DNA of 64,000 bases from Nocardioides oleivorans (GTDB lineage: Bacteria > Actinomycetota > Actinomycetes > Propionibacteriales > Nocardioidaceae), in contig NZ_SDWT01000001.1 in the NCBI RefSeq assembly GCF_004137255.1, positions 434,001 to 498,000 on the forward strand, written 5' to 3'. The notes beneath the pieces are model-generated. The model was not told the origin of the DNA. It saw only the letters and a list, made by a program, of their open reading frames with translations, and did not search any database. How positions within the stretch are numbered: position 1 is the first letter of the stretch; every line of letters starts with the position of its first letter. Positions 8,042-17,324 of this stretch are shown piece by piece. The position numbers and the translations under genes were made by a program.

Positions 8042-9757
8042 TCAGAAGGCGACGTTGAGGATGATGACCATCACGAGCGCGATGCCCGCCAGTGGGACCG
8101 TACGCCGGTACCACGGCATCGCCGCCTCGTTCGGGTCGGTGCGGTCCTCGCGGGGCGTCTCGGAGTAGACGAGGCCCTTGAGCTCGGAGGCCGGCTTGGG
8201 CTTGGTCACGAGCGAGACGACGATGCTCAGCACGATGTCGACGACGAACGCCGTCGACGCGGCGAGGAAGGCCGCACCCTGGCCGGGCAGGTCGATCACG
8301 CCGGCGGCCGCGAGCCGGTCGACCGCGATGGCGGACAGCGTGCCGGCCACGAGGCCCACCCAGCCGGCCGTCGGGGTCATCCGCTTCCAGAACATGCCGA
8401 GGATGAACGTCGCGAAGAGCGGGGCGTTGAAGAACCCGAACAGCGTCTGCAGGTAGTTCATGACGTTGTCGTAGCCCATGGCGATCTGGGCGGTGAAGAT
8501 CGCGATGACGGTGGCCGCGACGGTCGCGAGGCGGCCGATGCGCAGGTAGTAGTCGTCGCTGTGGTTCTTGCGGATGTAGCGCTGCCACAGGTCGTAGGAG
8601 AAGACCGTGTTGAAGGCCGAGATGTTGGCCGCCATGCCGGCCATGAAGGCGGCGAGGAGACCAGCGATCGCCAGGCCGAGCAGGCCGTTGGGCAGCACGT
8701 CGCGCATCAGCAACAGGAGCGCGTCGTTGTAGGTCACCCCGTCACCGGAGGCTCCTCCACCTGGTGAGCCGCCGTTCTTCAGGTCGATCATCTCGGTGAC
8801 CAGGACGGCCGAGACCATGCCCGGGATGATCACGATGAACGGGATGAACATCTTCGGGAAGGCCCCGATGATCGGGGTCTTGCGGGCCGCGGAGATCGAG
8901 TCGGAGGCCATCGCGCGCTGCACCTCGACGAAGTTGGTCGTCCAGTAGCCGAAGGAGAGCACGAAGCCGAGGCCGAAGACGATGCCGATCACCGACAGCA
9001 GCGGCGAGTCGAAGCCGGACAGCGCCTGGCCGGGCCAGGACTCGAGCTGCTGGCTCGCCGGGGCGACGCCCGCGTCAGCAGGTGCGCTGCCGGCCGCCGC
9101 GGTGATCTTGTCGGTGAGGCCGTCCCAGCCGCCGACGCGGTGCAGGCCGATGAGGGTCAGCGGCACCAGCGAGGCCACGATGACGAAGAACTGGAGCACC
9201 TCGTTGTAGATCGCCGCGCTCAGGCCGCCGAGGGTGATGTAGGACAGCACGATGGCGCCGGCGACGATGAGGGCGATCCAGATCGGCCAGCCCAGCAGGG
9301 CGTGCACGATGCTGGCGAGCAGCGCGAGGTTGACGCCCGCGATGAGGAGCTGGGCCACGGCGAAGCTGATCGCGTTGACCAGGTGGGCGCCGGTGCCGAA
9401 GCGCCGGAACATGAACTCGGGGACCGAGCGGACCTTGGAGCCGTAGTAGAACGGCATCATCACGACACCGAGGAACAGCATCGCCGGCACTGCGCCGACC
9501 CAGAAGTAGTGCACCGTCGGCATGCCGATCTCGGCACCGTTGGCCGACATGCCCATGATCTCGACGGCGCCGAGGTTGGCCGAGATGAACGCCAGGCCGG
9601 TGACCCACGCGGGGAGCGAACGCCCCGAGAGGAAGAAGTCGATCGAGTCGGAGACCTGTCGTCTGGCCATCACGCCGATGCCGAGGACGAAGCCGAAGTA
9701 GATCGCCACCAGCAGGTAGTCGAGCCAGGATGCGTCGATCAGGGTGTCTGACGACAT
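8042..9757 (-). CDS. sodium:solute symporter (SSS family)
   Basis: Secondary transporter of 571 residues in the cytoplasmic membrane, coupling sodium influx to uptake of a solute. There are about 13-14 hydrophobic helices. The first helix region is followed by SIDFFLSGRSLPAWVTGLAF, the classic SSS motif in which the cytoplasmic FFLAGR-like segment precedes the second helix. The length fits SGLT/vSGLT-like members. The ATG at 9757 has a GGAGG ribosome site five bases upstream. The neighbouring ROK regulator and sugar ABC operon make a sugar substrate attractive, but this is not shown by the sequence. Confidence 0.9.
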   Translation of the reverse strand: MSSDTLIDASWLDYLLVAIYFGFVLGIGVMARRQVSDSIDFFLSGRSLPAWVTGLAFISANLGAVEIMGMSANGAEIGMPTVHYFWVGAVPAMLFLGVVMMPFYYGSKVRSVPEFMFRRFGTGAHLVNAISFAVAQLLIAGVNLALLASIVHALLGWPIWIALIVAGAIVLSYITLGGLSAAIYNEVLQFFVIVASLVPLTLIGLHRVGGWDGLTDKITAAAGSAPADAGVAPASQQLESWPGQALSGFDSPLLSVIGIVFGLGFVLSFGYWTTNFVEVQRAMASDSISAARKTPIIGAFPKMFIPFIVIIPGMVSAVLVTEMIDLKNGGSPGGGASGDGVTYNDALLLLMRDVLPNGLLGLAIAGLLAAFMAGMAANISAFNTVFSYDLWQRYIRKNHSDDYYLRIGRLATVAATVIAIFTAQIAMGYDNVMNYLQTLFGFFNAPLFATFILGMFWKRMTPTAGWVGLVAGTLSAIAVDRLAAAGVIDLPGQGAAFLAASTAFVVDIVLSIVVSLVTKPKPASELKGLVYSETPREDRTDPNEAAMPWYRRTVPLAGIALVMVIILNVAF

Positions 9758-9852
9758 GTCACCTCCCGAGATTCATTTGTTTGGGCCACCCAGCAACCTA
9801 GACCTCCCCCGGCTTTTCGCGCGACCACCCTTCGGGATGTCAGGGTGAGGAC

Positions 9853-10215
9853 ATGTCGGACGGAGCGTTCTCGGGCCGCGTGGTCGCACTCCTCGTGCTC
9901 CTCGGCCTCGCGCTGGCGGTCGTCCCGACCCTGGCCGCCGGGTTCGTGATGTGCGGCGTCTCCGGCTGCACGGGTGGCGGCTTCGGCGTGTCGACCGACC
10001 CCGGTCTCACCCGCATCCTGCTGGTCGTGGCCGGCCTCACCGCGGCGCTGCCGCTCGGGGCGTACGCCGCCGCCCACCGCAGCGGCGTGCTCGCTCTCTC
10101 GGCCCTCGGCCTCGCGGTCGTCTCGACCCTCGTTGCCGGGCTCGTCATCGGCTCCGACGTCGCCGGCTGCCCCCGCACGCTGGACTCGGCCGCCTGCCGG
10201 GACGAGTCCCGCTAG
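9853..10215 (+). CDS. small hydrophobic membrane protein, unknown function
   Basis: Protein of 120 residues with three to four hydrophobic segments (about 9-32, 52-74 and 78-101). Four cysteines lie outside the helices, in MCGVSGCTGG and in the C-terminal part (AGCPRTLDSAACR). The ATG at 9853 follows a GTGAGG ribosome-site-like sequence. It diverges from the symporter gene across a 95-base gap. I recognise no family; a redox-active or metal-binding role for the cysteines would be a guess. Confidence 0.65.
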   Translation: MSDGAFSGRVVALLVLLGLALAVVPTLAAGFVMCGVSGCTGGGFGVSTDPGLTRILLVVAGLTAALPLGAYAAAHRSGVLALSALGLAVVSTLVAGLVIGSDVAGCPRTLDSAACRDESR

Positions 10216-10247
10216 CCGTGTTGCCCAGGCACGTTGTGCGGTGATCG

Positions 10248-10266
10248 TGACGTGGATATCACGTCA
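10248..10266. promoter_or_regulatory. 19-bp palindrome in a convergent gap
   Basis: TGACGTG (10248-10254) and CACGTCA (10260-10266) are perfect inverted repeats around GATAT. It lies between the 3' ends of the small membrane protein gene and guaA, where an operator is unexpected. It may be a short terminator hairpin or a protein-binding site. Confidence 0.3.
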
Positions 10267-10331
10267 TGAGGACCGCACTGGGCCCCCGGAGCCGGACGTC
10301 CGCAGCGCACCGGCAGCTCAGCGGGTGCGGC

Positions 10332-11909
10332 TCACTCCCACTCGATGGTGCCCGGGGGCTTGGAGGTGATGTCGAGGGTGACCCGGTTGATCTCCTCGAC
10401 CTCGTTGGTGATCCGGGTCGAGATGCGCTCCATGACCTCGTAGGGCAGGCGGGCCCAGTCGGCGGTCATCGCGTCCTCGGAGGTGACGGGTCGGATCACG
10501 ACGGGGTGGCCGTAGGTGCGACCGTCGCCCTGGACGCCGACGGAGCGGACGTCGGCGAGGAGCACGACCGGCATCTGCCAGATGTCGCGGTCGAGGCCCG
10601 CGCGGGTGAGCTCCTGGCGGGCGATCGCGTCGGCGCGGCGGAGGATGTCGAGCCGGTCGGCGGTGACCTCGCCGATGATCCGGATGCCGAGGCCGGGGCC
10701 CGGGAAGGGCTGGCGCCACACCATCTCGGCCGGCAGGCCGAGCTGCTCGCCGACGAGGCGGACCTCGTCCTTGAAGAGCGTGCGGAGCGGCTCGACCAGC
10801 GCGAACTCGAGGTCCTCGGGCAGGCCGCCGACGTTGTGGTGCGACTTGATGTTGGACGTCCCGGCACCGCCGCCCGACTCGACGACGTCGGGATAGAGCG
10901 TGCCCTGGACGAGGAAGCCGACCTTCTCGCCCTGCTCGGCGGCCTCGCCGAGCACCGTGGCCTCGGCGGCCTCGAAGGCGCGGATGAACTCGCGGCCGAT
11001 GATCTTGCGCTTCTCCTCGGGGTCGGTGACCCCGGCGAGCGCGGTGAGGAAGGCCTCCTGGGCGTCGTAGACGTGGAGGTTCACGCCGGTCGCGGCGACG
11101 AAGTCGCGCTCGACCTGCTCGGCCTCGCCCTCGCGGAGCAGGCCGTGGTCGACGAAGACGCAGTGCAGCCGGTCGCCGATCGCGCGCTGCACGATGGCCG
11201 CGGCGACGGCGGAGTCGACGCCGCCGGAGAGGCCGCAGATCGCGAGGCCGGAGTCGCCGATCTGCTCGCGGACGCGCTCGATCTGCTCCTCGGCGATGTT
11301 GAGCATCGTCCAGGTCTGGCGGGCACCGGCGATGTGGTGCAGGAAGTGCTCGAGCACCTTCTGGCCGTGCTCGGAGTGCAGCACCTCGGGGTGCCACTGC
11401 ACACCGGCGAGACGACGGTCGAGGTCCTCGAACGCGGCGACCGGCGTGACGTCGGTGGAAGCGAGGACGGTGAACCCCGCGGGCGCCTGGGCGACCGAGT
11501 CGCCGTGCGACATCCAGACCCGGTGCTCGGCGGGGATGCCCTCGAGCAGCGTGCCCGGCTCCGAGACCGTCACGGGAGTACGGCCGTACTCACGCGCGCC
11601 GGTCTGGGCAACCTCGCCGCCGAGGCCCGCGGCCATCAGCTGGAAGCCGTAGCACATGCCGAAGACCGGCACCCCGGCCGTGAAGACGCCCGTGTCGATG
11701 CCGGGGGCACCGTCGGCGTACACGCTGGAGGGACCGCCGGACAGGATGATCGCCTTCGGGTTGCGGGCGAGCATGTCCTCGACGGGCATCGTGTGCGGCA
11801 CGATCTCGGAGTAGACACGCGCCTCGCGCACCCGTCGCGCGATGAGCTGGGCGTACTGCGCCCCGAAGTCGACGACGAGGACCAGGTCGTGCTCTGCAGG
11901 CTGCGTCAC
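10332..11909 (-). CDS. guaA: GMP synthase (glutamine-hydrolysing)
   Basis: Cytoplasmic enzyme of 525 residues that converts XMP, ATP and glutamine to GMP, the last step of guanine nucleotide synthesis. The class I glutamine amidotransferase domain (about 1-200) has the nucleophile elbow in GMCYGFQ and the His/Glu pair around WHPEV. The ATP pyrophosphatase domain has the SGGVDS P-loop, and the C-terminal dimerisation domain ends in KPPGTIEWE. Length and ends match the family. The start is GTG at 11909. guaB3 and guaB2 lie further along the same strand, completing the IMP-to-GMP branch in this window. Confidence 0.97.
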   Translation of the reverse strand: MTQPAEHDLVLVVDFGAQYAQLIARRVREARVYSEIVPHTMPVEDMLARNPKAIILSGGPSSVYADGAPGIDTGVFTAGVPVFGMCYGFQLMAAGLGGEVAQTGAREYGRTPVTVSEPGTLLEGIPAEHRVWMSHGDSVAQAPAGFTVLASTDVTPVAAFEDLDRRLAGVQWHPEVLHSEHGQKVLEHFLHHIAGARQTWTMLNIAEEQIERVREQIGDSGLAICGLSGGVDSAVAAAIVQRAIGDRLHCVFVDHGLLREGEAEQVERDFVAATGVNLHVYDAQEAFLTALAGVTDPEEKRKIIGREFIRAFEAAEATVLGEAAEQGEKVGFLVQGTLYPDVVESGGGAGTSNIKSHHNVGGLPEDLEFALVEPLRTLFKDEVRLVGEQLGLPAEMVWRQPFPGPGLGIRIIGEVTADRLDILRRADAIARQELTRAGLDRDIWQMPVVLLADVRSVGVQGDGRTYGHPVVIRPVTSEDAMTADWARLPYEVMERISTRITNEVEEINRVTLDITSKPPGTIEWE

Positions 11910-11957
11910 GGACGGAGTCTATCGGCGGTCATCCCCGCTCCCACATCGGCCGAAATC

Positions 11958-12002
11958 GTCCCAGGGCCCGATCGGGGAGGGAGGGTGATCGGGCCCTGGG
12001 AC
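11958..12002 (-). terminator. 16-bp perfect hairpin with G-rich loop
   Basis: GTCCCAGGGCCCGATC (11958-11973) is exactly complementary to 11987-12002. The 13-base loop consists of three G-runs separated by single A bases on the plus strand. It lies downstream of the GMC oxidoreductase gene and upstream of guaA. On the minus strand it is followed by a short T-run (GATTTC). The most likely role is termination of the upstream minus-strand transcript. Elsewhere in the 234-base gap from 11910 to 12143 I see nothing certain. Confidence 0.6.
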
Positions 12003-12143
12003 TTCACTTCCCAGCGAGCTGCTGAGCAGCGTGCCGAGAACAGGGGCCCGGCCCTTGGGAGGGAGCATGACTGCCGGACCCCTCACCCGGCCCAACGAGG
12101 TCTGCGGAGGTCCGTTATGGCCCGTTCGGATGATTCTTCGCCG

Positions 12144-13877
12144 TCAGCTGACGCCGACGATGGGCAGGCGCAGCGCACCGGGCGCCGCGTCCGGCACGAC
12201 CGGGTTCTTCGGCTCGACCGGCGACAGCTGGACGTAGGCCGACCCCAGGGCGGGTCGCGGGTCGGCCTCGCCCTTGTTGGGCCAGAAGGCCATCGCGCGC
12301 TCGGCCTGGGCGGTGATCGTGAGCGACGGGTTCACCCCGAGGTTGGCCGAGACGGCCGAGCCGTCGACGACGTGCAGCCCCTCGTGCCCGAAGAGCCGCT
12401 GCCACGGGTCGACCACACCGGTCTCGGGCGAGTCGCCGATCGTGCAGCCGCCGATGAAGTGCGCGGTCAACGGCCGGTTGAAGGGCTCGCCGACGTTGCC
12501 CCCGGGCGTACCGCCCATGACGTCGGCCATCCGGCGCACGGCGTCGTAGGCGACCGGGATGTAGGTCGGGTTGGGCCGGCCGTGTCCCTGCACGCTCGTC
12601 ATCCGCCACCCGAACCGGCCCTTGACGCCCTTCGTGGTGATCGAGTTGTCGAGCGTCTGCATCACCAGTGCGACGACGGTGCGCTCGGACCAGTGCCGGA
12701 AGTCGTAGAGGTCGAGGGCCGTACGCCGTTGCGCCCACAGCTCGCGCAGCCAGGTGCGCACCCGCGAGCGGCCGGGCTCGTCGTCGGCGAGCACGGTCTG
12801 CATCAGCGCCATCACGTTGGAGCCCTTGCCGTAGCGCACCGGCTCGATGTGGGTGACCGCGTCGGGGTGCCACGACGAGGTGATCGCCACGCCCTCGGTG
12901 TAGTCGGTCTCGCTGCTCGAGGGGGCGAGCGCGCCGAGGATCGCCTCGGAGTTCGTGCGGGTCAGCATGCCGAGCCGGTCGCTGATCCGCGGCAGGTCGC
13001 CCTCGCCCTTGAGCTGGTGGAGCAGCTTCTGGGTGCCGAGGGCGGCGGCCGAGAAGACGACCTGGTCGGCGGTGAACACCTTGGTCACGGACTGCTTCCG
13101 GGACAGGCGCGACAGCTTGGCCTTCGTCCAGCGGGTGGTGACCTCGTAGCCGCCGGCGGCGCGGGGCCGGACGCGCGTGACCGTCGTCAGCGGGTGGACT
13201 ACCGCCCCTGCCTGCTCGGCGAGGTGGAGGTAGTTCTTCACGAGGGTGTTCTTGGCGTTGTGGCGGCACCCGGTCATGCACTCGCCGCAGTTGCGGCAGG
13301 CGTTGCGGGCGGGACCCGCACCGCCGAAGAACGGGTCCTCGACCCGCTCCCCCGCCGTCGCGTCGGGACCGCCGAAGAAGACGCCGACCGGCGTGTGCCG
13401 GAAGGTGTGGCCGACTCCCATGTCGTCGGCCACCCGCTTCATCACCTCGTCGGAGGGCGTGTGGCGGGGGTTCTCGACCACTCCGAGCATCCGCTTGGCC
13501 TGGTCGTAGTAGGGCCAGAGCTCGGACTTCCAGTCGGTGATGTGCGACCACGACGGGTCGTGGAAGAAGGCGTCGGTGGGCTCGTAGAGGGTGTTCGCGT
13601 AGACGAGCGAGCCACCGCCGACGCCCGCCCCGGCGAGGATCAGGCAGTCCTTGACCATGTCGATGCGCTGGATGCCGTACATCCCCATCGACGGCGCGAA
13701 GAGGAAGCGCCTGGCGTCGAACGAGGTCGCCGGGAAGTCGTCGTCCTCGAACCGCGCGCCCGCCTCGAGCACCCCGACCCGGTAGCCCTTCTCGGTCAGT
13801 CGCAGTGCCGTCACCGAGCCGCCGAAGCCGGACCCGATGACGAGGACGTCGTAGTGCTGGACCTCGGGGGACGTCAT
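12144..13877 (-). CDS. GMC family oxidoreductase, cholesterol oxidase-like (ChoD type)
   Basis: FAD-dependent oxidoreductase of 577 residues. The N-terminal dinucleotide fold has VLVIGSGFGGS (11-21), followed by GAGVGGGSLVYAN. The C-terminal substrate domain ends with the GMC motif region around VVDGSAVSANLGVNPS. A cysteine cluster C194-x2-C197-x2-C200-x3-C204 has the spacing of a [4Fe-4S] ferredoxin site. It resembles the Mycobacterium ChoD/Rv3409c group, which sits near guaB3 and guaB2 as here. Oxidation of a sterol or other alcohol is likely but the true substrate is uncertain. It begins one base after the aldehyde dehydrogenase stop, suggesting a sequential alcohol/aldehyde oxidation unit. 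Confidence 0.9.
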   Translation of the reverse strand: MTSPEVQHYDVLVIGSGFGGSVTALRLTEKGYRVGVLEAGARFEDDDFPATSFDARRFLFAPSMGMYGIQRIDMVKDCLILAGAGVGGGSLVYANTLYEPTDAFFHDPSWSHITDWKSELWPYYDQAKRMLGVVENPRHTPSDEVMKRVADDMGVGHTFRHTPVGVFFGGPDATAGERVEDPFFGGAGPARNACRNCGECMTGCRHNAKNTLVKNYLHLAEQAGAVVHPLTTVTRVRPRAAGGYEVTTRWTKAKLSRLSRKQSVTKVFTADQVVFSAAALGTQKLLHQLKGEGDLPRISDRLGMLTRTNSEAILGALAPSSSETDYTEGVAITSSWHPDAVTHIEPVRYGKGSNVMALMQTVLADDEPGRSRVRTWLRELWAQRRTALDLYDFRHWSERTVVALVMQTLDNSITTKGVKGRFGWRMTSVQGHGRPNPTYIPVAYDAVRRMADVMGGTPGGNVGEPFNRPLTAHFIGGCTIGDSPETGVVDPWQRLFGHEGLHVVDGSAVSANLGVNPSLTITAQAERAMAFWPNKGEADPRPALGSAYVQLSPVEPKNPVVPDAAPGALRLPIVGVS

Positions 13878-13878
13878 C

Positions 13879-15483
13879 TCAGGCGCGACCCAGCTTGTTG
13901 AGCAGCCGCAGCGACGCGGTCAGCACCTTGGCGTTGGTCTCCTCCGACATCCCGAACATCGGCGCGATCGGCACCAGCCGCTGCGTCGCGATCGACTGCG
14001 CCTCGGTGTAGCGGTGGATGCCCTCGGCGCCCTGGCGCCGGCCCATGCCGGACTCGCGCATCCCGCCCATCGGGGCGCCGAGCGAGCCGAACGTCGCGCC
14101 GTAGGCCTCGTTGACGTTGACCGTGCCGCACTTGATCCGGCCGGCGACGGCCCGGCCCCGGGCGGTGTCGCGGGTGTAGACCGAGGCGTTGAGGCCGTAG
14201 TGGCCGTCGTTGGCCCGCTCGACCGCCTCGTCCTCGCTGTGGAAGCGGTAGAGCGAGACGACGGGGCCGAAGGTCTCGTGGCCGAAGCAGGTCATGTCGG
14301 CCGACACGCCCTCGAGGATCGTCGGCTCGTAGACGAAGGGGCCGAGGTCGGGTCGTGCCTTGCCGCCGGTGAGGACGCGAGCGCCCTTGGCCACGGCGTC
14401 GTCGACGTGGGCGGTGACGGTGTCGAGCTGGGCCTGCGAGATCAGCGACCCCATGTCGACCGACCAGTCCTGGCTGGCCCCGAGGGTCATCGCCTGGGTG
14501 CGGGCGACGAACGCGTCGACGAACCGGTCGTAGACCTGGTCGGCGACGAAGAGCCGCTCCATCGACACGCAGAGCTGCCCGGCGTTGGAGAACACGGCGC
14601 GCGTGGCGCCCTCGGCCGCGCGGTGCACGTCGGCGTCGCGCAGCACGAGCATCGGGTTCTTGCCACCGAGCTCGAGCGAGCAGCCGATCAGGCGCTCGGC
14701 GCATCCCTTCGCGATGAGCCGGCCGGTGGCGGTGGAGCCGGTGAAGCAGACGTAGTCGGCCTCGCCGACGATCGCCCCGCCGACCTCGGGGCCGGGCCCG
14801 GCGACGACCTGCCAGAGCTCGGCCGGGAAGCCGGCCTCCTCGAGCAGCTGGGCGGCGAGCAGCGCCGTCAGCATGGTCTGGGCGTCGGGCTTGGAGACCA
14901 CCGCGTTGCCGGCCAGCAGCGCCGGCAGGCCGTCGCAGAGCGCCATCGTGAGCGGGTAGTTCCACGGCGAGATGATCCCGACGACACCCTTCGGCACCCG
15001 GCTGACCTCGGCCCGCGTGAGCACCGGGAACATGCCGCCGACCCGGCGGGTGTCGAGGTGCTCGTGGGCGGTGCGCGCGTAGTAGCGCGCGGTCAGGGCG
15101 AGGTGGGCGACCTCGAGGTAGGCGTCCTTGCGGGCCTTGCCCGACTCCCACACGACCAGGTCGATGAGCTCGTCCTGGCGGTCGAGGAGGAGGTCGTGCA
15201 GCCGCAGCAGCGCGGCCGAGCGCTGGTCGACCGAGGTGGCCGCCCACGAGACCTGCGCCTTGCGGGCCCGGGCGAACGCCTCGGCCACGTCGGCCGGGCT
15301 CGACTGCGGCACGTGCGCGAGCGGCGTGCCGCCGATCGGCGAGGACACGGCGTGGGTCCGGCCGGACGTGCTCACCACGCGACGCGTGAGGGAGGCGACG
15401 TACTGCCGGTCGAGTGCGTAGGCCGCCGTGGAGTCGTGCTCGGGGTCGGCGGGGCCGGTGACAGCGGGGGTCTGCTCGCTCAT
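13879..15483 (-). CDS. succinate-semialdehyde dehydrogenase (NADP+)-type aldehyde dehydrogenase
   Basis: Aldehyde dehydrogenase of 534 residues. The cofactor-binding FTGSTATGR, the general base E271 in ELGGKNP and the nucleophile C305 in NAGQLC are present, as is the PWNYP segment. It is closest to the actinobacterial GabD2/SSADH group, which oxidises succinate semialdehyde to succinate. Other aldehydes are possible because it forms an operon with a GMC alcohol oxidoreductase. A typical ribosome site is missing before the ATG at 15483; a TACGCT box seven bases upstream would allow a leaderless transcript. Confidence 0.9.
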   Translation of the reverse strand: MSEQTPAVTGPADPEHDSTAAYALDRQYVASLTRRVVSTSGRTHAVSSPIGGTPLAHVPQSSPADVAEAFARARKAQVSWAATSVDQRSAALLRLHDLLLDRQDELIDLVVWESGKARKDAYLEVAHLALTARYYARTAHEHLDTRRVGGMFPVLTRAEVSRVPKGVVGIISPWNYPLTMALCDGLPALLAGNAVVSKPDAQTMLTALLAAQLLEEAGFPAELWQVVAGPGPEVGGAIVGEADYVCFTGSTATGRLIAKGCAERLIGCSLELGGKNPMLVLRDADVHRAAEGATRAVFSNAGQLCVSMERLFVADQVYDRFVDAFVARTQAMTLGASQDWSVDMGSLISQAQLDTVTAHVDDAVAKGARVLTGGKARPDLGPFVYEPTILEGVSADMTCFGHETFGPVVSLYRFHSEDEAVERANDGHYGLNASVYTRDTARGRAVAGRIKCGTVNVNEAYGATFGSLGAPMGGMRESGMGRRQGAEGIHRYTEAQSIATQRLVPIAPMFGMSEETNAKVLTASLRLLNKLGRA

Positions 15484-15541
15484 CCTTGCAGCGTAGGTCG
15501 GTGTGACGACCGTTGCTACTGGTTGGTCACTTCCGTCCCAG

Positions 15542-15566
15542 CATTTGACACTTCACATCATTGTGT
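15542..15566 (-). promoter_or_regulatory. AT-rich island with imperfect inverted repeat, possible promoter/operator
   Basis: A 25-base AT-rich patch stands out in the GC-rich gap upstream of the aldehyde dehydrogenase gene. TTGACAC and GTGTAA form an imperfect inverted repeat. On the minus strand TTTACA and TCAAAT, 15 bases apart, resemble promoter boxes. The exact role is uncertain. Confidence 0.35.
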
Positions 15567-15577
15567 AAAGAGGCCGG

Positions 15578-17290
15578 TCAGACGATGTCGGGCGCCTTCA
15601 CCCGGGCCTCGTCGGCCTCCTGGTCGGTCGGCATGAGCTGGCTCTGCCGCTCCGCCTCGACCCGGCGCAGGTAGTGGTCGACCTCGTCCTCGAGCTGCGC
15701 CTCGCTCCACCCCAGGGCGCCCGCCATCAGCTCGGCGGCGGGGCGGGCGGCGGTGATGCCGCGGTCGAAGGTCTCGATCGAGACGCGCGTGCGGCGGGCC
15801 AGCACGTCGTCGAGGTGGCGCGCACCCTCGTGCGTGACGGCGTAGAGCACCTCCGCGCGGAGGTAGTGCTCGGCACCCTCGAGCGGCTCGCCGAGGTCGG
15901 GCCGGGCGTCGATCATCGCGAGCACCTCGTCGACGAGCCCGCCGTAGCGGCCGAGCAGGTGGTCGACGAGGCCGATGTCGAGGCCCGACGAGCGGCTCAG
16001 CGCCACCCGCTGGTTGGTGCGCGCCTCGAAGCCCCACGCGCCCATCAGCGGCACCCGGTCGGTGATCGAGGCGGGCGTCGCTTCGAAGTCGCGGATGGCG
16101 TGGTCGACGGCGTCGCGCGCCATGACCCGGTACGTCGTCAGCTTGCCGCCGGCGACCAGCACGAGGCCGGGCACGGGGTTGGCGACCGTGTGCTCGCGGG
16201 AGAGCTTGGTGGTCTCCCCCATCTCACCCTCCTTGCGCATCGGCTTCAGCAGCGGGCGCAGGCCCGCCCAGACGCCGATGACGTCGCGGTGGTCGAGCGG
16301 GTCCTTGAGGAGCCGGTTGACGTGGCCGAGGAGGTAGTCGATGTCGGTCTTGCTGGCCGCCGGGTGGGCCAGGTCGTAGTCCCAGGCGGTGTCGGTCGTG
16401 CCGATGATCCAGAACTGGTCCCACGGGATCACGAAGAGCACCGACTTCTCGGTCTTGGTGATGAAGCCGCACTCGGAGCGGATCCGGTCCTTCGGCACCA
16501 CGATGTGGATGCCCTTGCTGGCGTCGACGTCGAGCTGCGCCTGGCCGCCGATGAGGTCCTGCACCTCGTCGGTCCACACGCCGGCGGCGTTGATGACGAC
16601 CTTCGCCCGGATCTCCAGGTCGCGCTGGCCCTCGAGGTCGCGGGCGCTGACCCCGACCACCGAGTCCCCCTCGCGCAGGAATCCCGTCACCTTGGTGCGG
16701 GTCGCGACGTGGGCGCCGTTGTTGGCGGCGGTGCGCGCGATCGTCATCACCAGGCGCGCGTCGTCGACCTGGCAGTCGTAGTAGCGGATCGCGCCGTGCA
16801 GGCCCTCGGTCCTGATGTCCGGGGCCATCCGGGCGAGCTGCTTGCGGAAGACGTGCTTGTGCTTCGGCACGCCCATGTCGTACTTGCCGGTCATCGCCAT
16901 GCCGTCGTAGAGCGCGACGCCGGCACCGACGTAGGGCCGCTCCCACGCGTGCTCGAGCGGGTAGAGGAACGGCACGGGGCGGACGAGGTGCGGGGCGAGC
17001 CGCGTGTAGAGCAGCCCGCGCTCCTCCAGCGCCTCCTTGACCAGGGCGAAGTCGAACATCTCGAGGTAGCGCAGGCCGCCGTGCACCAGCTTCGACGAGC
17101 GCGACGACGTGCCGGAGGCGAGGTCGCGCTGCTCGACGAGGCCGACCTTCAGGCCGCGGGTGACCGCGTCGAGAGCTGCACCCACACCGACGATCCCACC
17201 GCCGACGACGAGGACGTCGAGCTGGCCGGCGGCCAGGTGCTGGAGGGCGTCGGCCCGCTGGTCGGCGTCGAGGGCCTTGGCGAGACTCAT
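15578..17290 (-). CDS. glpD: glycerol-3-phosphate dehydrogenase, FAD-dependent
   Basis: Membrane-associated flavoenzyme of 570 residues that oxidises sn-glycerol 3-phosphate to dihydroxyacetone phosphate and passes electrons to the quinone pool. The FAD-binding VVGGGIVGVG (28-37) is followed by the GlpD signature DLASGTSSRSSKLVHGGLRY. The GIHIVVPKDR segment and the C-terminal DAO_C helical domain are also present. Length matches the family. It is followed 94 bases downstream on the same strand by nothing until the aldehyde dehydrogenase operon, so it may be monocistronic. No glpF or glpK is in the window. Confidence 0.96.
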   Translation of the reverse strand: MSLAKALDADQRADALQHLAAGQLDVLVVGGGIVGVGAALDAVTRGLKVGLVEQRDLASGTSSRSSKLVHGGLRYLEMFDFALVKEALEERGLLYTRLAPHLVRPVPFLYPLEHAWERPYVGAGVALYDGMAMTGKYDMGVPKHKHVFRKQLARMAPDIRTEGLHGAIRYYDCQVDDARLVMTIARTAANNGAHVATRTKVTGFLREGDSVVGVSARDLEGQRDLEIRAKVVINAAGVWTDEVQDLIGGQAQLDVDASKGIHIVVPKDRIRSECGFITKTEKSVLFVIPWDQFWIIGTTDTAWDYDLAHPAASKTDIDYLLGHVNRLLKDPLDHRDVIGVWAGLRPLLKPMRKEGEMGETTKLSREHTVANPVPGLVLVAGGKLTTYRVMARDAVDHAIRDFEATPASITDRVPLMGAWGFEARTNQRVALSRSSGLDIGLVDHLLGRYGGLVDEVLAMIDARPDLGEPLEGAEHYLRAEVLYAVTHEGARHLDDVLARRTRVSIETFDRGITAARPAAELMAGALGWSEAQLEDEVDHYLRRVEAERQSQLMPTDQEADEARVKAPDIV

Positions 17291-17324
17291 GGCTCCAGTG
17301 TCTCAGCAGGCACCACGTCCCCGC

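Noticed and set aside
12117..12240. A small frame starting ATG GCC CGT TCG near the end of the GMC gene
   Set aside because: It runs antisense through the GMC gene, loses any ordinary composition after about 20 codons and has no ribosome site.
10266..13901. A plus-strand open frame of more than 1,200 codons opposite guaA and the GMC gene
   Set aside because: Composition is dominated by Asp, Gly, Arg and Val from the complement of high-GC codons. It has no domain, and both opposite-strand genes are certain.
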